Below are positions 47,222 to 58,145 of a stretch of DNA of 64,000 bases, in pieces. The position numbers and the translations under genes were made by a program. The first letter of the stretch is position 1, and every line of letters begins with the position of its first letter. A model generated the notes under the pieces. The model saw only the letters and a list, made by a program, of their open reading frames with translations, was not told the origin of the DNA and did no database searches. This DNA comes from an uncultured Marinomonas sp. (GTDB lineage: Bacteria; Pseudomonadota; Gammaproteobacteria; Pseudomonadales; Marinomonadaceae), in assembly GCA_947493575.1 (NCBI GenBank), contig CANLRQ010000002.1, forward strand, positions 1-64,000. Reading direction: 5' to 3'.

Positions 47222-48550
47222 TTACCTTTTCTGCTTTTTGCTTTTTTGCAATAGCATCATAGTTTCAACATGTGCCGTTTGAGGAAACATTTCCATCAGT
47301 GACACCTTCTCCACCTGATATCCATTTGCCACTAAAAATTCTGCATCTCTTGATAAAGTAGATACGTTGCAAGAAACGTACAAAATTTTCTCTGGCGCCA
47401 ATTTTATTATATTTGGTAAACAATCCATTGCCCCTGATCTTGGAGGATCTAAAAATACCTTTGTAACACCTGATGGGATTAAAGAAGCCGATTCTATTTT
47501 TGTTAAATCAGCCGCTATAAAATGAATATTTTCTAAACCATTTACACCTTGATTTCTTGTCGCATTTTCCACCATGCTTGGCAGTAACTCAACGCCAATG
47601 ACTTTTTTTGCCGTTTTTGCAAAAGCAAAAGAAAAATTCCCACCGCCACAAAAAAGATCAAGAATAATGTCTTTTTCTGAAAGATCAATCCAAGACAGTG
47701 CTTGATCCAGCATTTTTTGATTCACTTCAGCATTAACTTGGATAAAATCCTGAGGATGAAAATGTATCGCTGTATTATTAACCTGATATTGCCTAAGTTC
47801 AGACGCAGGAAGTGCTAATCTATCTTCTTTTGCCTCTTGCCAAAATAAAGAAAAGTTATGCAGAGCAGCAAGTTCTTGCCAACTTTCTTTTATTAATATA
47901 TCGAGCGTACCCGTTAAACGTACAATAACACTTACACCTAGATCGTCTTCGAGCAATTCAATATGGCCTATTTTATCAGGCTGAGAACATGTTTTAATAA
48001 ATTGATTTAGAGGAAGGATTAAACGCTCTAAAGAGTGATTAAGAACAGGACACTGCTTAATATCCACGATAGTTGAAGAAGACTGTTTACGAAACCCCAC
48101 TTCAATGGATGTGCCTTTTACTTTTACCGATAAACGAGCCCTTCTACGATAACCAAACTCACTACCAGTCAGAACAGAAATATCACCTTGAGAATAAATA
48201 CGCCTTAATTGGTTTTTTAACCAGCCCAGCTTCGACACAATTTGCTCTTGATAAGACAAATGCTGAAAACTGCACCCTCCACATTGTCCAAAATGAGCAC
48301 ATTGCGGAACAACACGCTCTTCAGAGGTAGATAATATAGAGACCAATTTCGCTTCATCAAATCGCCTCCCAGGTTTCGTAACCTGAGCTGATACAATTTC
48401 AGAGGGTAATGCTCCTTCAATAAAAACAACTTTACCATTTAGACGGGCAACACCTTTAGCCTCATGGGTTAACCCCTCAACAACATACTCTTGTATTGGA
48501 CTAGACAAATTAGCTTTCACTGTAGGGCGACGATTGTTTCTACGTTTCAA
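47222..48550 (-). CDS. rlmD: 23S rRNA (uracil1939-C5)-methyltransferase
   Basis: RlmD (RumA) methylates U1939. The 442-residue protein has an N-terminal TRAM domain, an iron-sulphur cluster site (C84, C90, C93 in QCAHFGQCGGC, with a fourth Cys in KQCPVLNH) and the catalytic Cys in LYVSCNVSTLSRD. It is four bases before relA. Confidence 0.97.
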   Translation of the reverse strand: MKRRNNRRPTVKANLSSPIQEYVVEGLTHEAKGVARLNGKVVFIEGALPSEIVSAQVTKPGRRFDEAKLVSILSTSEERVVPQCAHFGQCGGCSFQHLSYQEQIVSKLGWLKNQLRRIYSQGDISVLTGSEFGYRRRARLSVKVKGTSIEVGFRKQSSSTIVDIKQCPVLNHSLERLILPLNQFIKTCSQPDKIGHIELLEDDLGVSVIVRLTGTLDILIKESWQELAALHNFSLFWQEAKEDRLALPASELRQYQVNNTAIHFHPQDFIQVNAEVNQKMLDQALSWIDLSEKDIILDLFCGGGNFSFAFAKTAKKVIGVELLPSMVENATRNQGVNGLENIHFIAADLTKIESASLIPSGVTKVFLDPPRSGAMDCLPNIIKLAPEKILYVSCNVSTLSRDAEFLVANGYQVEKVSLMEMFPQTAHVETMMLLQKSKKQKR

Positions 48551-48641
48551 TTGGTTCTCTCAATTTTATATTTGATCATCAAAGCGACATTTTAGCTTAT
48601 CTAATCGAAGACACATAGAGAGCCAAGAGAACAGTTTCATA

Positions 48642-49535
48642 TTACCCTGTAAATACACCTGTTGATAAGTAACGATCCCCTCTATCACAGATAATCACAA
48701 CGATTGTCGAGTTAGTTACCTCTTCAGATAATTTTAATGCCGCTGAGACTGACCCACCAGACGATACGCCGCAAAAGATTCCTTCCTCTTTAGCTAAACG
48801 CCTCATAGTTACTTCGGCATCATTCTGAGCAACATCCATAACCCGATCAACTCTAGTTTCATCGAAAATGGTTGGCATGTATTCTTTAGGCCAACGACGA
48901 ATTCCTGGAATACTTGACCCTTCTTCAGGTTGAAGACCAACAATTTCAATGGCCGTATTTTTTTCTTTCAAATACTCAGACACACCCATAATTGTTCCTG
49001 TAGTGCCCATAGAGCTCACAAAATGCGTCACCTCACCATTTGTTTGCTCCCAAATTTCAGGCCCAGTAGAAACATAATGTGCATTAGGGTTATCTTGGTT
49101 CGCAAACTGGTTCAATACACGACCCACACCTTCTGACTGCATTTTCAGAGCCAAATCACGGGCTCCTTCCATACCATCTTCTTTAGATACCAGATGCAAT
49201 ATCGCGCCATAGGCGGACATAGCTGATTTCCTTTCTTGACTCATATTATCCGGCATAACTAAATGCATTTTGTAACCTTTAATAGATGCAGCCATTGCTA
49301 GAGCAATCCCCGTGTTACCACTTGTCGCTTCTATTAAACTATCTCCGGAAGAAATTTCTCCTCTTAACTCAGCTTGTACTATCATATTAAGAGCGGGACG
49401 GTCTTTAACCGATCCTGCAGGGTTTTGCCCTTCAAGCTTCAAAAGGATAGTGTTACTCGTGTTTTTATTAAGCCTTTGAAGGCGGATTAGTGGTGTCTGA
49501 CCAATTAACGATTCGATAGTAGGATATTGATTCAT
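48642..49535 (-). CDS. cysM: Cysteine synthase B
   Basis: CysM makes cysteine from O-acetylserine with sulphide or thiosulphate. The 297-residue PLP enzyme has K44 in NPAGSVKDRPA and the TSGNTGIALA substrate loop. It reads toward rlmD and is divergent from the lipoprotein-barA pair. Confidence 0.94.
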   Translation of the reverse strand: MNQYPTIESLIGQTPLIRLQRLNKNTSNTILLKLEGQNPAGSVKDRPALNMIVQAELRGEISSGDSLIEATSGNTGIALAMAASIKGYKMHLVMPDNMSQERKSAMSAYGAILHLVSKEDGMEGARDLALKMQSEGVGRVLNQFANQDNPNAHYVSTGPEIWEQTNGEVTHFVSSMGTTGTIMGVSEYLKEKNTAIEIVGLQPEEGSSIPGIRRWPKEYMPTIFDETRVDRVMDVAQNDAEVTMRRLAKEEGIFCGVSSGGSVSAALKLSEEVTNSTIVVIICDRGDRYLSTGVFTG

Positions 49536-49674
49536 AATAACTTCATTGACAATTTTGAATAATGGATTGAAACTTAACTAGGTTGTTAGCTACTATTAGA
49601 AAGCACTTACGATAATTAATACAATACAAATCTGTTATAAACTTAGTTGATAAACTTAAATCAAGAGTATATTT

Positions 49675-49899
49675 ATGAAATTCATCAACACAGCGGGCAT
49701 TTTACTACTTGTTTCGGGGCTAGCTGCATGCGACATGTTTAGCAACCCCTCAGCAGAAATTCCAGACTCTGAGCTACGCTCTAAGTGGAGAGAATGTAAA
49801 TCACTTAGTAACCCTTCTCGCACAAAGGCACTTGCTTGTGACAATTATGACCGAGAATGTGACCGTAGAAAAGGTAAAGGGAATTTAGCATGTTATTAA
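49675..49899 (+). CDS. Small Cys-rich lipoprotein
   Basis: A 74-residue protein with a lipoprotein signal (lipobox LAAC, Cys19) and four further Cys in the mature part (RECKS, LACDN, RECDR, LACY), probably two disulphides in the periplasm. The pattern resembles EexN-like small lipoproteins, but this is a weak match. It ends 14 bases before barA and is likely co-transcribed with it. Confidence 0.65.
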   Translation: MKFINTAGILLLVSGLAACDMFSNPSAEIPDSELRSKWRECKSLSNPSRTKALACDNYDRECDRRKGKGNLACY

Positions 49900-49912
49900 A
49901 TGCAATGGAAAA

Positions 49913-52702
49913 GTGATCAGTTTGAAAAAGAGTCTCATTTCTCATAAAACAAGGGCTTTTTTTACCGCTTTTATTCCTGTAGCACTTGCATCTCTTTTAT
50001 TGACATTGATATATATTGAACAAAGATTCAATGATTTAGATACTTTATTTAAAACACAATTAGAGCAAATCAATGATACGTTTTCAGCAACAAGTGAATA
50101 CGCCATTATTTTTTCTGACAAGGATGTCTTATCTAGATTAATGAAAACCGTCTTAGAAAGACCTATAACCACGTCTATTCATGTATACGACACAAAACAA
50201 AGAATGATCGCCGAGCTTGGAAGCAAAACAAACACCCCTCAAACTGAAATATTCCCGATAAAAAAGCAATTTACAGAAACAGACAATGAACTAATCATTA
50301 TCAATCCTATTTATTCAGAAAGCATCGAATTTCTTTCTTCCTCGGATAATGCCCCCGACTTCATAACCCCCAAGAGCCAACAACAAATCTCTGGATGGGT
50401 AAAAATTAAAGCAAGGAAAGATAAAACACTACTTGAAAAACAACAGATTATTTCTTTTTTGTCCATTACAGTTCTATTTTTCAATGCGCTCTATGCTTTA
50501 TTACTGTTTAGATTAATACAACACTTTCTGACACCATTTTACATTATTGAGAAGATAATCAATCAGCTTGCGACAGGCAAATTTCCTCAGGTCAAAATCC
50601 GTGATTTACCACTTTCATTCCATCAGGTAAATCAAGATATCCACAATATTACAGACAAGTTAAAAAACTATAGAGAAGAAATTCAGCTTAGTATTGAACA
50701 AGCAACAGAAGACATTCGCAGGAATATGGATAGCATAGAAGAAAAAAGTGCTCAACTTCATATTGCTAATAAAGATGCAACTGAATCCAATCGTTTAAAA
50801 ACACAGTTTTTAGCAAACATTAGCCACGAAGTAAGAACGCCATTAAATGCAATATTAGGCTACACAAAAATTCTTCAAAAAGACATTCTAGACAATCAGC
50901 AGCGCACTTATGTAAATACGATCGAGCAATCTACAAACAACTTATTAGCAATTATTGGTGATATCCTAGATTTTTCCAAAATAGAAGCAGGAAAACTCAA
51001 TCTTGAACAAACGGACATCAACATTCGAGACCTTATAGATGATGTTTTTCAAATTTTAAGCGCGAACCTACTTGCAAGACGTAAGCAAATCGCCTTAATT
51101 CCTGATATAAGCAGCAACGTACCTGAATGGATTATAGGAGATCCAATTCGCATCAGACAAATTTTAACTAATCTAATAGGGAATGCGATCAAGTTCACTG
51201 AGCATGGCTTTGTACAAGCAAGAGTCACACTTTCTAAACTCGAAAAAGATAAAATAACTCTCGTATTCCAAGTTATTGACAGTGGAATAGGTATCGCAGA
51301 TAACAAGCTTAATCGACTTTTTAAGCCCTTTTCCCAAGCAGACACAACCACCACTAGACAATTTGGAGGCACAGGACTGGGACTTGTTATCACTAAAAAG
51401 CTTGTGGAACAAATGAAAGGGAAAATTACCGTTACCAGTGAATTAGGTAATGGGACGAATTTCAGGTTCTCCATCAATATACGCCCTTCTCAAAAAGAAG
51501 TTAAGCCACTGCAAAAGTTAAAAAAGCGTATTATTTTATTTGAACCTATCGATACCTATCGTCAATACATTGAAGCGGCGTTATCAGAAATTGGTGTAGA
51601 ATGTATATATTGCTCTTCAATTGAGCACATTATTACTCGCTTAAAGCCCTCTATAGAACACGAAAAAATTGATGCCCTGCTTTTAAGTACCGATCAAGAA
51701 GAAAATGAGCTTTCTGATGCCTATGAATTAATCTATTTTGTGCGCAATACCTATAACATTCCTTGTATTTTAATGACTCAGCCACCGAGTAAAATCCCAC
51801 AACTCCCTGAATTGCAAAATCTAGCAAGTGACATTCTATTAAAGCCAATAAGTTACAAACGACTGCATCAATCACTGAATAAATTGTCTTTTATTGATCA
51901 ACCAAAAGCACCTCAAAAGAAAACACTACAAGGGCTAAAGATCCTTGCCGTCGATGATAACTCAACAAATTTACAATTGATTGAACACTGGTTAAAGCCA
52001 AACGATCTGGATTTAAGCCTTGCTTATAGTGGCTACCAAGCACTGGAAATGTCTGCAAAACATAAGTTTGACTTAATTCTTATGGATATCCAAATGCCAG
52101 GAATAGACGGCATGGAAACAACAAAAGAACTTAGACAAAGAAAGACGTATAAAGACACGCCGATTATTGCTCTGACAGCTCATGCTCTTAACTCTGAAAA
52201 GCACCAAATCATGGAGTCAGGCATGAATGCCTATTTAACAAAACCTGTCAGTGAAAGTACTTTGCTGGATACCATTCACAATTGGTGTAAAGGAAAAAAG
52301 GTAGAAAATACCCCTATCGATTTCAGTCAAATTTTTGATTTAGATTTATCTCTCTCTATAGTTAATAACAAAGTAGAGGTTGCATACGAAATGTTCACTA
52401 TGCTTATTAACTCTCTGGAGTCTGAAAAGAAGTTAGTACAACATCACTTTAATGAGCAAGACTGCCAGAAATTAATTCATGTTGTACACAGAATCCATGG
52501 CGCCTCTAAATACTGCGGAACCCCTGAGTTAACAAAGCATGCAAATTACCTAGAAACCCACTTAAAGGAACTGGAGCTGGATGATGTTGAGGAGGTACTA
52601 ACGGACTTTATTCATGCCATTGAAAATTTATTAGATGCAGAACCTTATATTAAGTGGCCTCAACAATTACAAACGCTTGAGCATAATGCTCCTCATCAGT
52701 AA
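49913..52702 (+). CDS. barA: Hybrid sensor kinase BarA/GacS
   Basis: The sensor of the Gac/Bar-UvrY system controlling CsrA-binding small RNAs. The 929-residue protein has two membrane segments (about 15-35 and 180-202) around a periplasmic domain, HAMP, histidine kinase with H305 in NISHEVRTP, ATPase (GGTGLGLVI), a degenerate receiver (about 537-655), a receiver with D725 (LILMDIQMPG) and an HPt domain with H862. The start is GTG 49913 or TTG 49922; GGAA spacing favours the latter slightly. Its 3' end overlaps acpS by 53 bp on the opposite strand. Confidence 0.93.
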   Translation: MISLKKSLISHKTRAFFTAFIPVALASLLLTLIYIEQRFNDLDTLFKTQLEQINDTFSATSEYAIIFSDKDVLSRLMKTVLERPITTSIHVYDTKQRMIAELGSKTNTPQTEIFPIKKQFTETDNELIIINPIYSESIEFLSSSDNAPDFITPKSQQQISGWVKIKARKDKTLLEKQQIISFLSITVLFFNALYALLLFRLIQHFLTPFYIIEKIINQLATGKFPQVKIRDLPLSFHQVNQDIHNITDKLKNYREEIQLSIEQATEDIRRNMDSIEEKSAQLHIANKDATESNRLKTQFLANISHEVRTPLNAILGYTKILQKDILDNQQRTYVNTIEQSTNNLLAIIGDILDFSKIEAGKLNLEQTDINIRDLIDDVFQILSANLLARRKQIALIPDISSNVPEWIIGDPIRIRQILTNLIGNAIKFTEHGFVQARVTLSKLEKDKITLVFQVIDSGIGIADNKLNRLFKPFSQADTTTTRQFGGTGLGLVITKKLVEQMKGKITVTSELGNGTNFRFSINIRPSQKEVKPLQKLKKRIILFEPIDTYRQYIEAALSEIGVECIYCSSIEHIITRLKPSIEHEKIDALLLSTDQEENELSDAYELIYFVRNTYNIPCILMTQPPSKIPQLPELQNLASDILLKPISYKRLHQSLNKLSFIDQPKAPQKKTLQGLKILAVDDNSTNLQLIEHWLKPNDLDLSLAYSGYQALEMSAKHKFDLILMDIQMPGIDGMETTKELRQRKTYKDTPIIALTAHALNSEKHQIMESGMNAYLTKPVSESTLLDTIHNWCKGKKVENTPIDFSQIFDLDLSLSIVNNKVEVAYEMFTMLINSLESEKKLVQHHFNEQDCQKLIHVVHRIHGASKYCGTPELTKHANYLETHLKELELDDVEEVLTDFIHAIENLLDAEPYIKWPQQLQTLEHNAPHQ

Positions 52703-53033
52703 GGCTTAGATGCCATTTGGCACCGGTAGGTAAACGCTCTTGCACACTTGGATCAACTTGCAATACAGGTTGACCACTTTCCAAATTCACTATTTCAAAA
52801 TGCTGAAAACTTACACCTCTTCCAATTCCAGTTCCAATAGCTTTCGATGCGGCCTCTTTAGCCGCAAAGCGCTTTGCAACAAATGAACAGGATTTATCCT
52901 TATTTGTTATAGTGAAGTAATGCTTAATTTCATTCTCTGTCAGAACTCTTTGTAAAAAACGCTCTCCAAGGCGTTCTAGAGTCGCTTTCACTCTGCTAAT
53001 TTCTACTAAATCCGTCCCAATACCAACAATCAT
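52650..53033 (-). CDS. acpS: Holo-[acyl-carrier-protein] synthase
   Basis: AcpS attaches phosphopantetheine to ACP. The 127-residue protein has GIGTDLVEISRV and FVAKRFAAKEAASKAIGTG. It follows recO directly, eleven bases apart, with no pdxJ between them. The last 17 codons or so overlap barA on the other strand. Confidence 0.96.
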   Translation of the reverse strand: MIVGIGTDLVEISRVKATLERLGERFLQRVLTENEIKHYFTITNKDKSCSFVAKRFAAKEAASKAIGTGIGRGVSFQHFEIVNLESGQPVLQVDPSVQERLPTGAKWHLSLTDEEHYAQAFVIVEAT

Positions 53034-53044
53034 GTTACTGCCTT

Positions 53045-53779
53045 CTATATAGAAAATTTAGGTACGCCATAGAGTCTATCGCCTTTATAGGACTGTTTCG
53101 GCAGTAAGCGTCTCGCCTCTATCGCTTTACCGCTTAATAAGTAATCTAACCAATTGCGATGCAACTCCTTTGACATCATCAATACATCCTTATTAGACCA
53201 TTCTCCTTCCATGTATTTAGCAGCAAGAGCGCCATCAACAAACATCATTGGACGCTGTTTAGGCCTACCTCCAAGAAAGGGTCTCAACCCAAGTTTAAAA
53301 TCAAACAAATACAACTGAGATGGCAATACAGCATCCCCATTCCCTGTATAAGCCATATTGATAGACATGCCAAGCTCTTGAAACAACCCTGATTCAAAAC
53401 GCCTTAATAATGGTGCTATAGGAGCGCCTAACTGAATACTTTTAAGCAACCACTCATACAGAACAAACAAATCTGGAACAGGAACAGCAATAGTAACAAG
53501 TCGACTAAGAAGTTCATGCACATACAAGCCAGTATAGAGCTGCAGGCCATCAAAACGCATTGGAGGTTGGCAGGACTCAATTGCAGAAATCGATTTTAAT
53601 TCTGTTCGTCCCTTCAACTCGACCTCATAACGAACAAAGGGGCTCGGTACAATCCGGCCCCCTTTTTTTGGCAAACGATAAACAGCGCGTAATAAACCAA
53701 GCTCTAAAGAAAACAAATCCAATAAAATTTTGTTTTCTTGGAATGGACGATTATGGACAACATACGCAGTTACACGCAT
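53045..53779 (-). CDS. recO: DNA repair protein RecO
   Basis: RecO loads RecA with RecR in the RecF pathway. The 244-residue protein has the N-terminal OB-fold (AYVVHNRPFQENKILLDLFS) and the helical C-terminal part. It follows era by nine bases. Confidence 0.92.
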   Translation of the reverse strand: MRVTAYVVHNRPFQENKILLDLFSLELGLLRAVYRLPKKGGRIVPSPFVRYEVELKGRTELKSISAIESCQPPMRFDGLQLYTGLYVHELLSRLVTIAVPVPDLFVLYEWLLKSIQLGAPIAPLLRRFESGLFQELGMSINMAYTGNGDAVLPSQLYLFDFKLGLRPFLGGRPKQRPMMFVDGALAAKYMEGEWSNKDVLMMSKELHRNWLDYLLSGKAIEARRLLPKQSYKGDRLYGVPKFSI

Positions 53780-53788
53780 CAGCCAATC

Positions 53789-54760
53789 TTACTCCTGGTA
53801 GCCCAGACTCGCCAATGCTCGCTCATCATCCGACCAGCCAGATCGAACTTTAATCCATAAATTAAGCATGACTTTTGAATCAAACATGCTCTCCATATCA
53901 ATTCGAGCTTCTTTACCTATTAGCTTAATCTTCTCGCCACGGTCACCAATGATAATGCGCTTTTGACCGTTTCTTTCTACTAAAATAAGCGCACTTATAT
54001 GAAGTGTTTCCCCTTCATAAGCAAACTCTTCAATTTGTACTGCTACTTCATAGGGAACTTCTTGACCCAATTGACGTGTAATCTTTTCTCGAACGATTTC
54101 AGATGCCAAAAAGCGAGAACTTTTATCGGTAATTTGGTCTTCAGGATAGAATTGCCCCCCTTCAGGTAAAACGCTTTCCACCAGACGTTCAAGACGGTCA
54201 AGGTTTTTACCCTTTAATGCTGAAATTGGGACAATTTGTGCGAAGTCCATCATTTCAGCATAACGAGATAATTTAGGTAATAACGTGTCCTTTTCGTCCA
54301 ATTTATCCACTTTATTAACAATCAAAAAAACAGGGCAACGGACATTCTTAACTTTTTCTAATACCGATTGATCTTCTTCAGTCCAACGCTCTGCATCAAT
54401 TAAAAACAAAACAGCATCGACATCAACCATTGCATCAGCGGCCGTTTTATTCATAAAACGATTCATAGCTTTTGTAGAACCTAAATGCAAACCGGGCGTA
54501 TCTACATAAATTGCTTGAATTCCATTTTCCGTTTTAACGCCTAAAATTTGCTGACGTGTTGTCTGAGGTTTACGAGAAGTAATACTAAGCTTTTGCCCTA
54601 GTATGTGGTTCATTAGTGTCGACTTACCTACATTAGGTCGTCCGACAATAGCCACATAACCACAATGTGTTATATCGTCCGACTCACCTGAACGCAATTC
54701 AGCCAATGATGCTTCAAAATCAAAGTCATCGACAGCGTTGTCTTGTTTTGAATCATTCAC
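53789..54760 (-). CDS. era: GTPase Era
   Basis: Era is an essential GTPase in 30S maturation that binds the 16S rRNA 3' end. G1 [13 protein letters not shown]3 DTPG, G4 NKVD, and a C-terminal KH domain are visible. At 323 residues it has an acidic N-terminal extension of about 30 residues before the G domain. It overlaps the rnc stop by eight bases. Confidence 0.96.
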   Translation of the reverse strand: MNDSKQDNAVDDFDFEASLAELRSGESDDITHCGYVAIVGRPNVGKSTLMNHILGQKLSITSRKPQTTRQQILGVKTENGIQAIYVDTPGLHLGSTKAMNRFMNKTAADAMVDVDAVLFLIDAERWTEEDQSVLEKVKNVRCPVFLIVNKVDKLDEKDTLLPKLSRYAEMMDFAQIVPISALKGKNLDRLERLVESVLPEGGQFYPEDQITDKSSRFLASEIVREKITRQLGQEVPYEVAVQIEEFAYEGETLHISALILVERNGQKRIIIGDRGEKIKLIGKEARIDMESMFDSKVMLNLWIKVRSGWSDDERALASLGYQE

Positions 54761-55439
54761 TTTTTGCTTGCTCCAAAATGTTTAATGCTTTCGTAGCCGC
54801 TTTTTGCTCAGCTATACGTCGGCTGTTTCCCTTACCTTCAATCGCTTCGGGAATAATATCAATAGTGCAATGAACAAAAAAAGTTTGATCGTGAGGATCT
54901 CCTACAATTTGTACTACGTCATACTGAGGAAGAGCATGCTTTCTTGCCTGCAAATATTCTTGCAAACGTGTTTTCGCATCTTTCGTTACCACTTTTAAAG
55001 AAGTTGCATCTAAACGCTCTTTATACCAATTCAAGATATGTTCACGGCACACATCCATACCAGCATCTAAATACATACCACCAATGATCCCCTCTACCGC
55101 ATCAGCTAATATAGAGTCTCTTCTAAAACCACCGCTTTTAAGCTCTCCGGCGCCTAACTTTAAACACTCACCTAATTTAAACTCACGCGCCAACTCTGCT
55201 AACGTGTCGCCTTTAACTAAAGAAGCTCGCAATCTGCTAAGCTCCCCTTCTTTAGCTTTAGGGAAACGGTGAAACAAATCTTCAGCAATGACGTAATTCA
55301 AAATAGAATCGCCTAGAAATTCAAGGCGTTCATTATTTTTCCCACCGTAGCTACGATGAGTTAACGCTAATTCCAACAAACCTAAATCAGCGAAAAAATA
55401 CCCTATTTTGTGACAAAGCTTTAAATACAATGCACTCAA
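54753..55439 (-). CDS. rnc: Ribonuclease III
   Basis: RNase III processes rRNA precursors and structured mRNAs. The 228-residue protein has the signature [18 protein letters not shown] with catalytic acids, [13 protein letters not shown], and a C-terminal double-stranded-RNA-binding domain. It lies between lepB and era as in most gammaproteobacteria. Confidence 0.97.
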   Translation of the reverse strand: MSALYLKLCHKIGYFFADLGLLELALTHRSYGGKNNERLEFLGDSILNYVIAEDLFHRFPKAKEGELSRLRASLVKGDTLAELAREFKLGECLKLGAGELKSGGFRRDSILADAVEGIIGGMYLDAGMDVCREHILNWYKERLDATSLKVVTKDAKTRLQEYLQARKHALPQYDVVQIVGDPHDQTFFVHCTIDIIPEAIEGKGNSRRIAEQKAATKALNILEQAKSE

Positions 55440-55454
55440 AATATCTCCAAATTT

Positions 55455-56279
55455 TTATTCAATCAAACCACTATTTTTAAAATTAGGCAGACTGAAGAAA
55501 TCATTCCAGTGTAACCAAACAAAAAACGCACGCCCTTTCAAGTTTTCTTCTGGAACAAAACCCCAAACCCGACTATCAGAACTATTATCTCTATTATCGC
55601 CCATCACAAAGTACTGACCTTCAGGTACGATCCACTCCCCTTCCAATCGGCTATCTCGATAGCTTTTATAAACTTGATGAGAAACGTCACCTATCTCGAC
55701 TTCATGCAAGCTAACCGGCTCTTTACTTGGGTTTAAAGACACTTGCAATTCAGCCAACAACTCTTCTTTAACAGGTTTGCCATTGACCATTAAATTTTTA
55801 TTTTGGTATCTGACAACATCACCAGGCACACCAATTAAACGCTTAATATAGTTCAAATTCGGCTGTTGTGGGTATTTAAATACCACAACATCACCACGCT
55901 CAGGCTCAGTTGTTGGAATCAAGACCGTATTAAGTACAGGTAAACGCACACCATAATCGAATTTATTCACCAGAATAAAATCACCAATTTCCAATGTCGG
56001 TAACATGGAACCAGACGGAATTTGAAAAGGCTCTACAATAAAAGACCTTAACCCAAAAATAACCGCAATGATCACAAAGTAAGACTTAACTTCCACAACC
56101 CACTTGGGCGTATCACCAAAACCATCTTTGACGGACTTTGGCAAAGCACTGCAAGCTTCTTCAGTTAAATCGCTCAACATTGCCTTACGCTTAGGCAAGA
56201 AAACGACTCTGTCGTATACCCACACAGCACCGGTGACAAAAAAAGCAATCGCGAGAATCAACTCAAAATCAAAATTCAT
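55455..56279 (-). CDS. lepB: Signal peptidase I
   Basis: LepB cleaves signal peptides of exported proteins. The 274-residue protein has two N-terminal membrane segments (about 6-24 and 66-80) and the catalytic dyad S91 (PSGSMLPT) and K146 (NYIKRLIG), with the conserved GDNRDNSSDSR box. It follows lepA by about 60 bp. Confidence 0.97.
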   Translation of the reverse strand: MNFDFELILAIAFFVTGAVWVYDRVVFLPKRKAMLSDLTEEACSALPKSVKDGFGDTPKWVVEVKSYFVIIAVIFGLRSFIVEPFQIPSGSMLPTLEIGDFILVNKFDYGVRLPVLNTVLIPTTEPERGDVVVFKYPQQPNLNYIKRLIGVPGDVVRYQNKNLMVNGKPVKEELLAELQVSLNPSKEPVSLHEVEIGDVSHQVYKSYRDSRLEGEWIVPEGQYFVMGDNRDNSSDSRVWGFVPEENLKGRAFFVWLHWNDFFSLPNFKNSGLIE

Positions 56280-56339
56280 TTTTTCTCCAAAAGGTTGTTT
56301 TTGATAACAACCTGAGGGTTAACAGAGTATTGTATTTTT

Positions 56340-58145
56340 CTAGCTATCTACTTTCAAAATCGCAAGGAAAGCAGATTGAGGCACTTCAACATTACCTACC
56401 TGCTTCATACGCTTTTTACCTTCTTTCTGTTTCTGTAATAGCTTTTTCTTACGGCTCACATCACCACCGTAACACTTCGCTATAACATTTTTACGCAATG
56501 CTTTTACCGTCGTCCTAGCAATTACTTTAGCGCCCATTGCGGCTTGGATCGCAACATCAAACATTTGCCTAGGGATCACTTCTTTCATTTTTTCGCATAA
56601 TAAACGTCCTTTATATAAAACGTTATCTTTATGCATAATTAAAGCAAGCGCATCCACTCGCTCTCCATTAATCAAGATATCTAGTCGAACCAATGGAGCC
56701 ACTTCAAAACGGCTAAAACTGTAATCCAAGGATGCAAAACCACGACTACAAGATTTCAACTTATCAAAGAAATCCAATACGACTTCATTCATAGGTAATT
56801 CATAACGCATTGATACTTGATTACCAATAAATTGCATATCTTGCTGAATACCACGTTTCTCAACACATAAGGTAATAACATTACCTAAATATTCCTGTGG
56901 CACCAAAATATTAGCGACAACAAGCGGCTCTCTCATTTCACGAATACGGCCTGGATCAGGCATTTTAGAAGGGCTATCTACATTAATAACAGAGCCATCC
57001 ATTAATTCAACTTCATACACCACCGTTGGAGCAGTGGTAATAAGATCCATATCGTATTCACGTTCAAGACGCTCTTGAATAATTTCCATATGAAGCATTC
57101 CAAGGAAGCCGCAACGGAAACCAAAACCTAAAGCATCGGAACTCTCAGGCTCGAAGAATAAGGAGGCGTCATTCAGTGTCAACTTACTTAATGCATCACG
57201 GAAATCTTCATAATCATCAGAACTAACTGGAAACAATCCAGCATAAACTTGAGGTTTTACTTTTTGGAAACCATCAAGCTGATCAACATCCTTGGATGAT
57301 AAGTGTGTGATTGTGTCACCTACAGGTGCACCGTGAATGTCTTTAATCCCAGCAACTACATAACCAACTTCACCCGCACTCAAAATACCAGTTTCTGTAC
57401 GTTTTGGAGTGAAAATACCGACCATATCAACAGGGTGAATTTGCTTTGTAGATTTAATGAAGATTTTATCTTTTTTACGTAGTGTTCCTTGTTTAATACG
57501 AACCAAAGAAACTACGCCTAAATAGTTATCAAACCATGAATCTATAATTAAGGCTTGTAAAGGCGCGTCAACATCACCTTCTGGTGGCGGAATTTCTTCT
57601 ACCATTCTTTCTAAAACATCTTGAACACCCAAACCCGTTTTCGCAGAACAAGTAACAGCATCTTCTGCATCGATCCCAATAATGTCTTCTATTTCTGTAG
57701 ATACGCGTTCTGGTTCAGCTTGAGGTAAATCGATTTTATTCAATACGGGCATCACTTCTAGCCCTTGCTCCAAAGCGGTATAGCAGTTAGCTACTGACTG
57801 AGCCTCTACTCCTTGAGCCGCATCAACAACCAGTAAAGCGCCTTCACATGCCGCTAGAGAACGAGATACTTCATAAGAGAAGTCAACATGCCCAGGGGTA
57901 TCGATAAAGTTAAGTAAATAAGTTTGACCGTCTTTTGCAGTGTAATTCAAAGTAACGCTTTGCGCTTTGATAGTGATACCACGCTCTCGTTCAATATCCA
58001 TTGAGTCAAGAACCTGATTATTCATCTCACGAGCACTCAAGCCCTCACAAAACTGAATAAAGCGATCTGCTAAGGTAGATTTCCCATGGTCAATATGGGC
58101 AATGATTGAGAAATTGCGTATGTGCTTTAAGTTATTTTCCGACAC
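56340..58145 (-). CDS. lepA: Elongation factor 4
   Basis: LepA (EF4) is a ribosome-bound GTPase affecting translation and 30S assembly. The 601-residue protein has [22 protein letters not shown] and NKIDLP GTPase motifs and the LepA-specific C-terminus. It heads the lepA-lepB-rnc-era-recO-acpS operon. Confidence 0.97.
   Translation of the reverse strand: MSENNLKHIRNFSIIAHIDHGKSTLADRFIQFCEGLSAREMNNQVLDSMDIERERGITIKAQSVTLNYTAKDGQTYLLNFIDTPGHVDFSYEVSRSLAACEGALLVVDAAQGVEAQSVANCYTALEQGLEVMPVLNKIDLPQAEPERVSTEIEDIIGIDAEDAVTCSAKTGLGVQDVLERMVEEIPPPEGDVDAPLQALIIDSWFDNYLGVVSLVRIKQGTLRKKDKIFIKSTKQIHPVDMVGIFTPKRTETGILSAGEVGYVVAGIKDIHGAPVGDTITHLSSKDVDQLDGFQKVKPQVYAGLFPVSSDDYEDFRDALSKLTLNDASLFFEPESSDALGFGFRCGFLGMLHMEIIQERLEREYDMDLITTAPTVVYEVELMDGSVINVDSPSKMPDPGRIREMREPLVVANILVPQEYLGNVITLCVEKRGIQQDMQFIGNQVSMRYELPMNEVVLDFFDKLKSCSRGFASLDYSFSRFEVAPLVRLDILINGERVDALALIMHKDNVLYKGRLLCEKMKEVIPRQMFDVAIQAAMGAKVIARTTVKALRKNVIAKCYGGDVSRKKKLLQKQKEGKKRMKQVGNVEVPQSAFLAILKVDS

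Noticed and set aside
51049..51477. Minus-strand frame of 142 codons opposite barA
   Set aside because: Antisense to the conserved ATPase domain of barA; no ribosome binding site or family.
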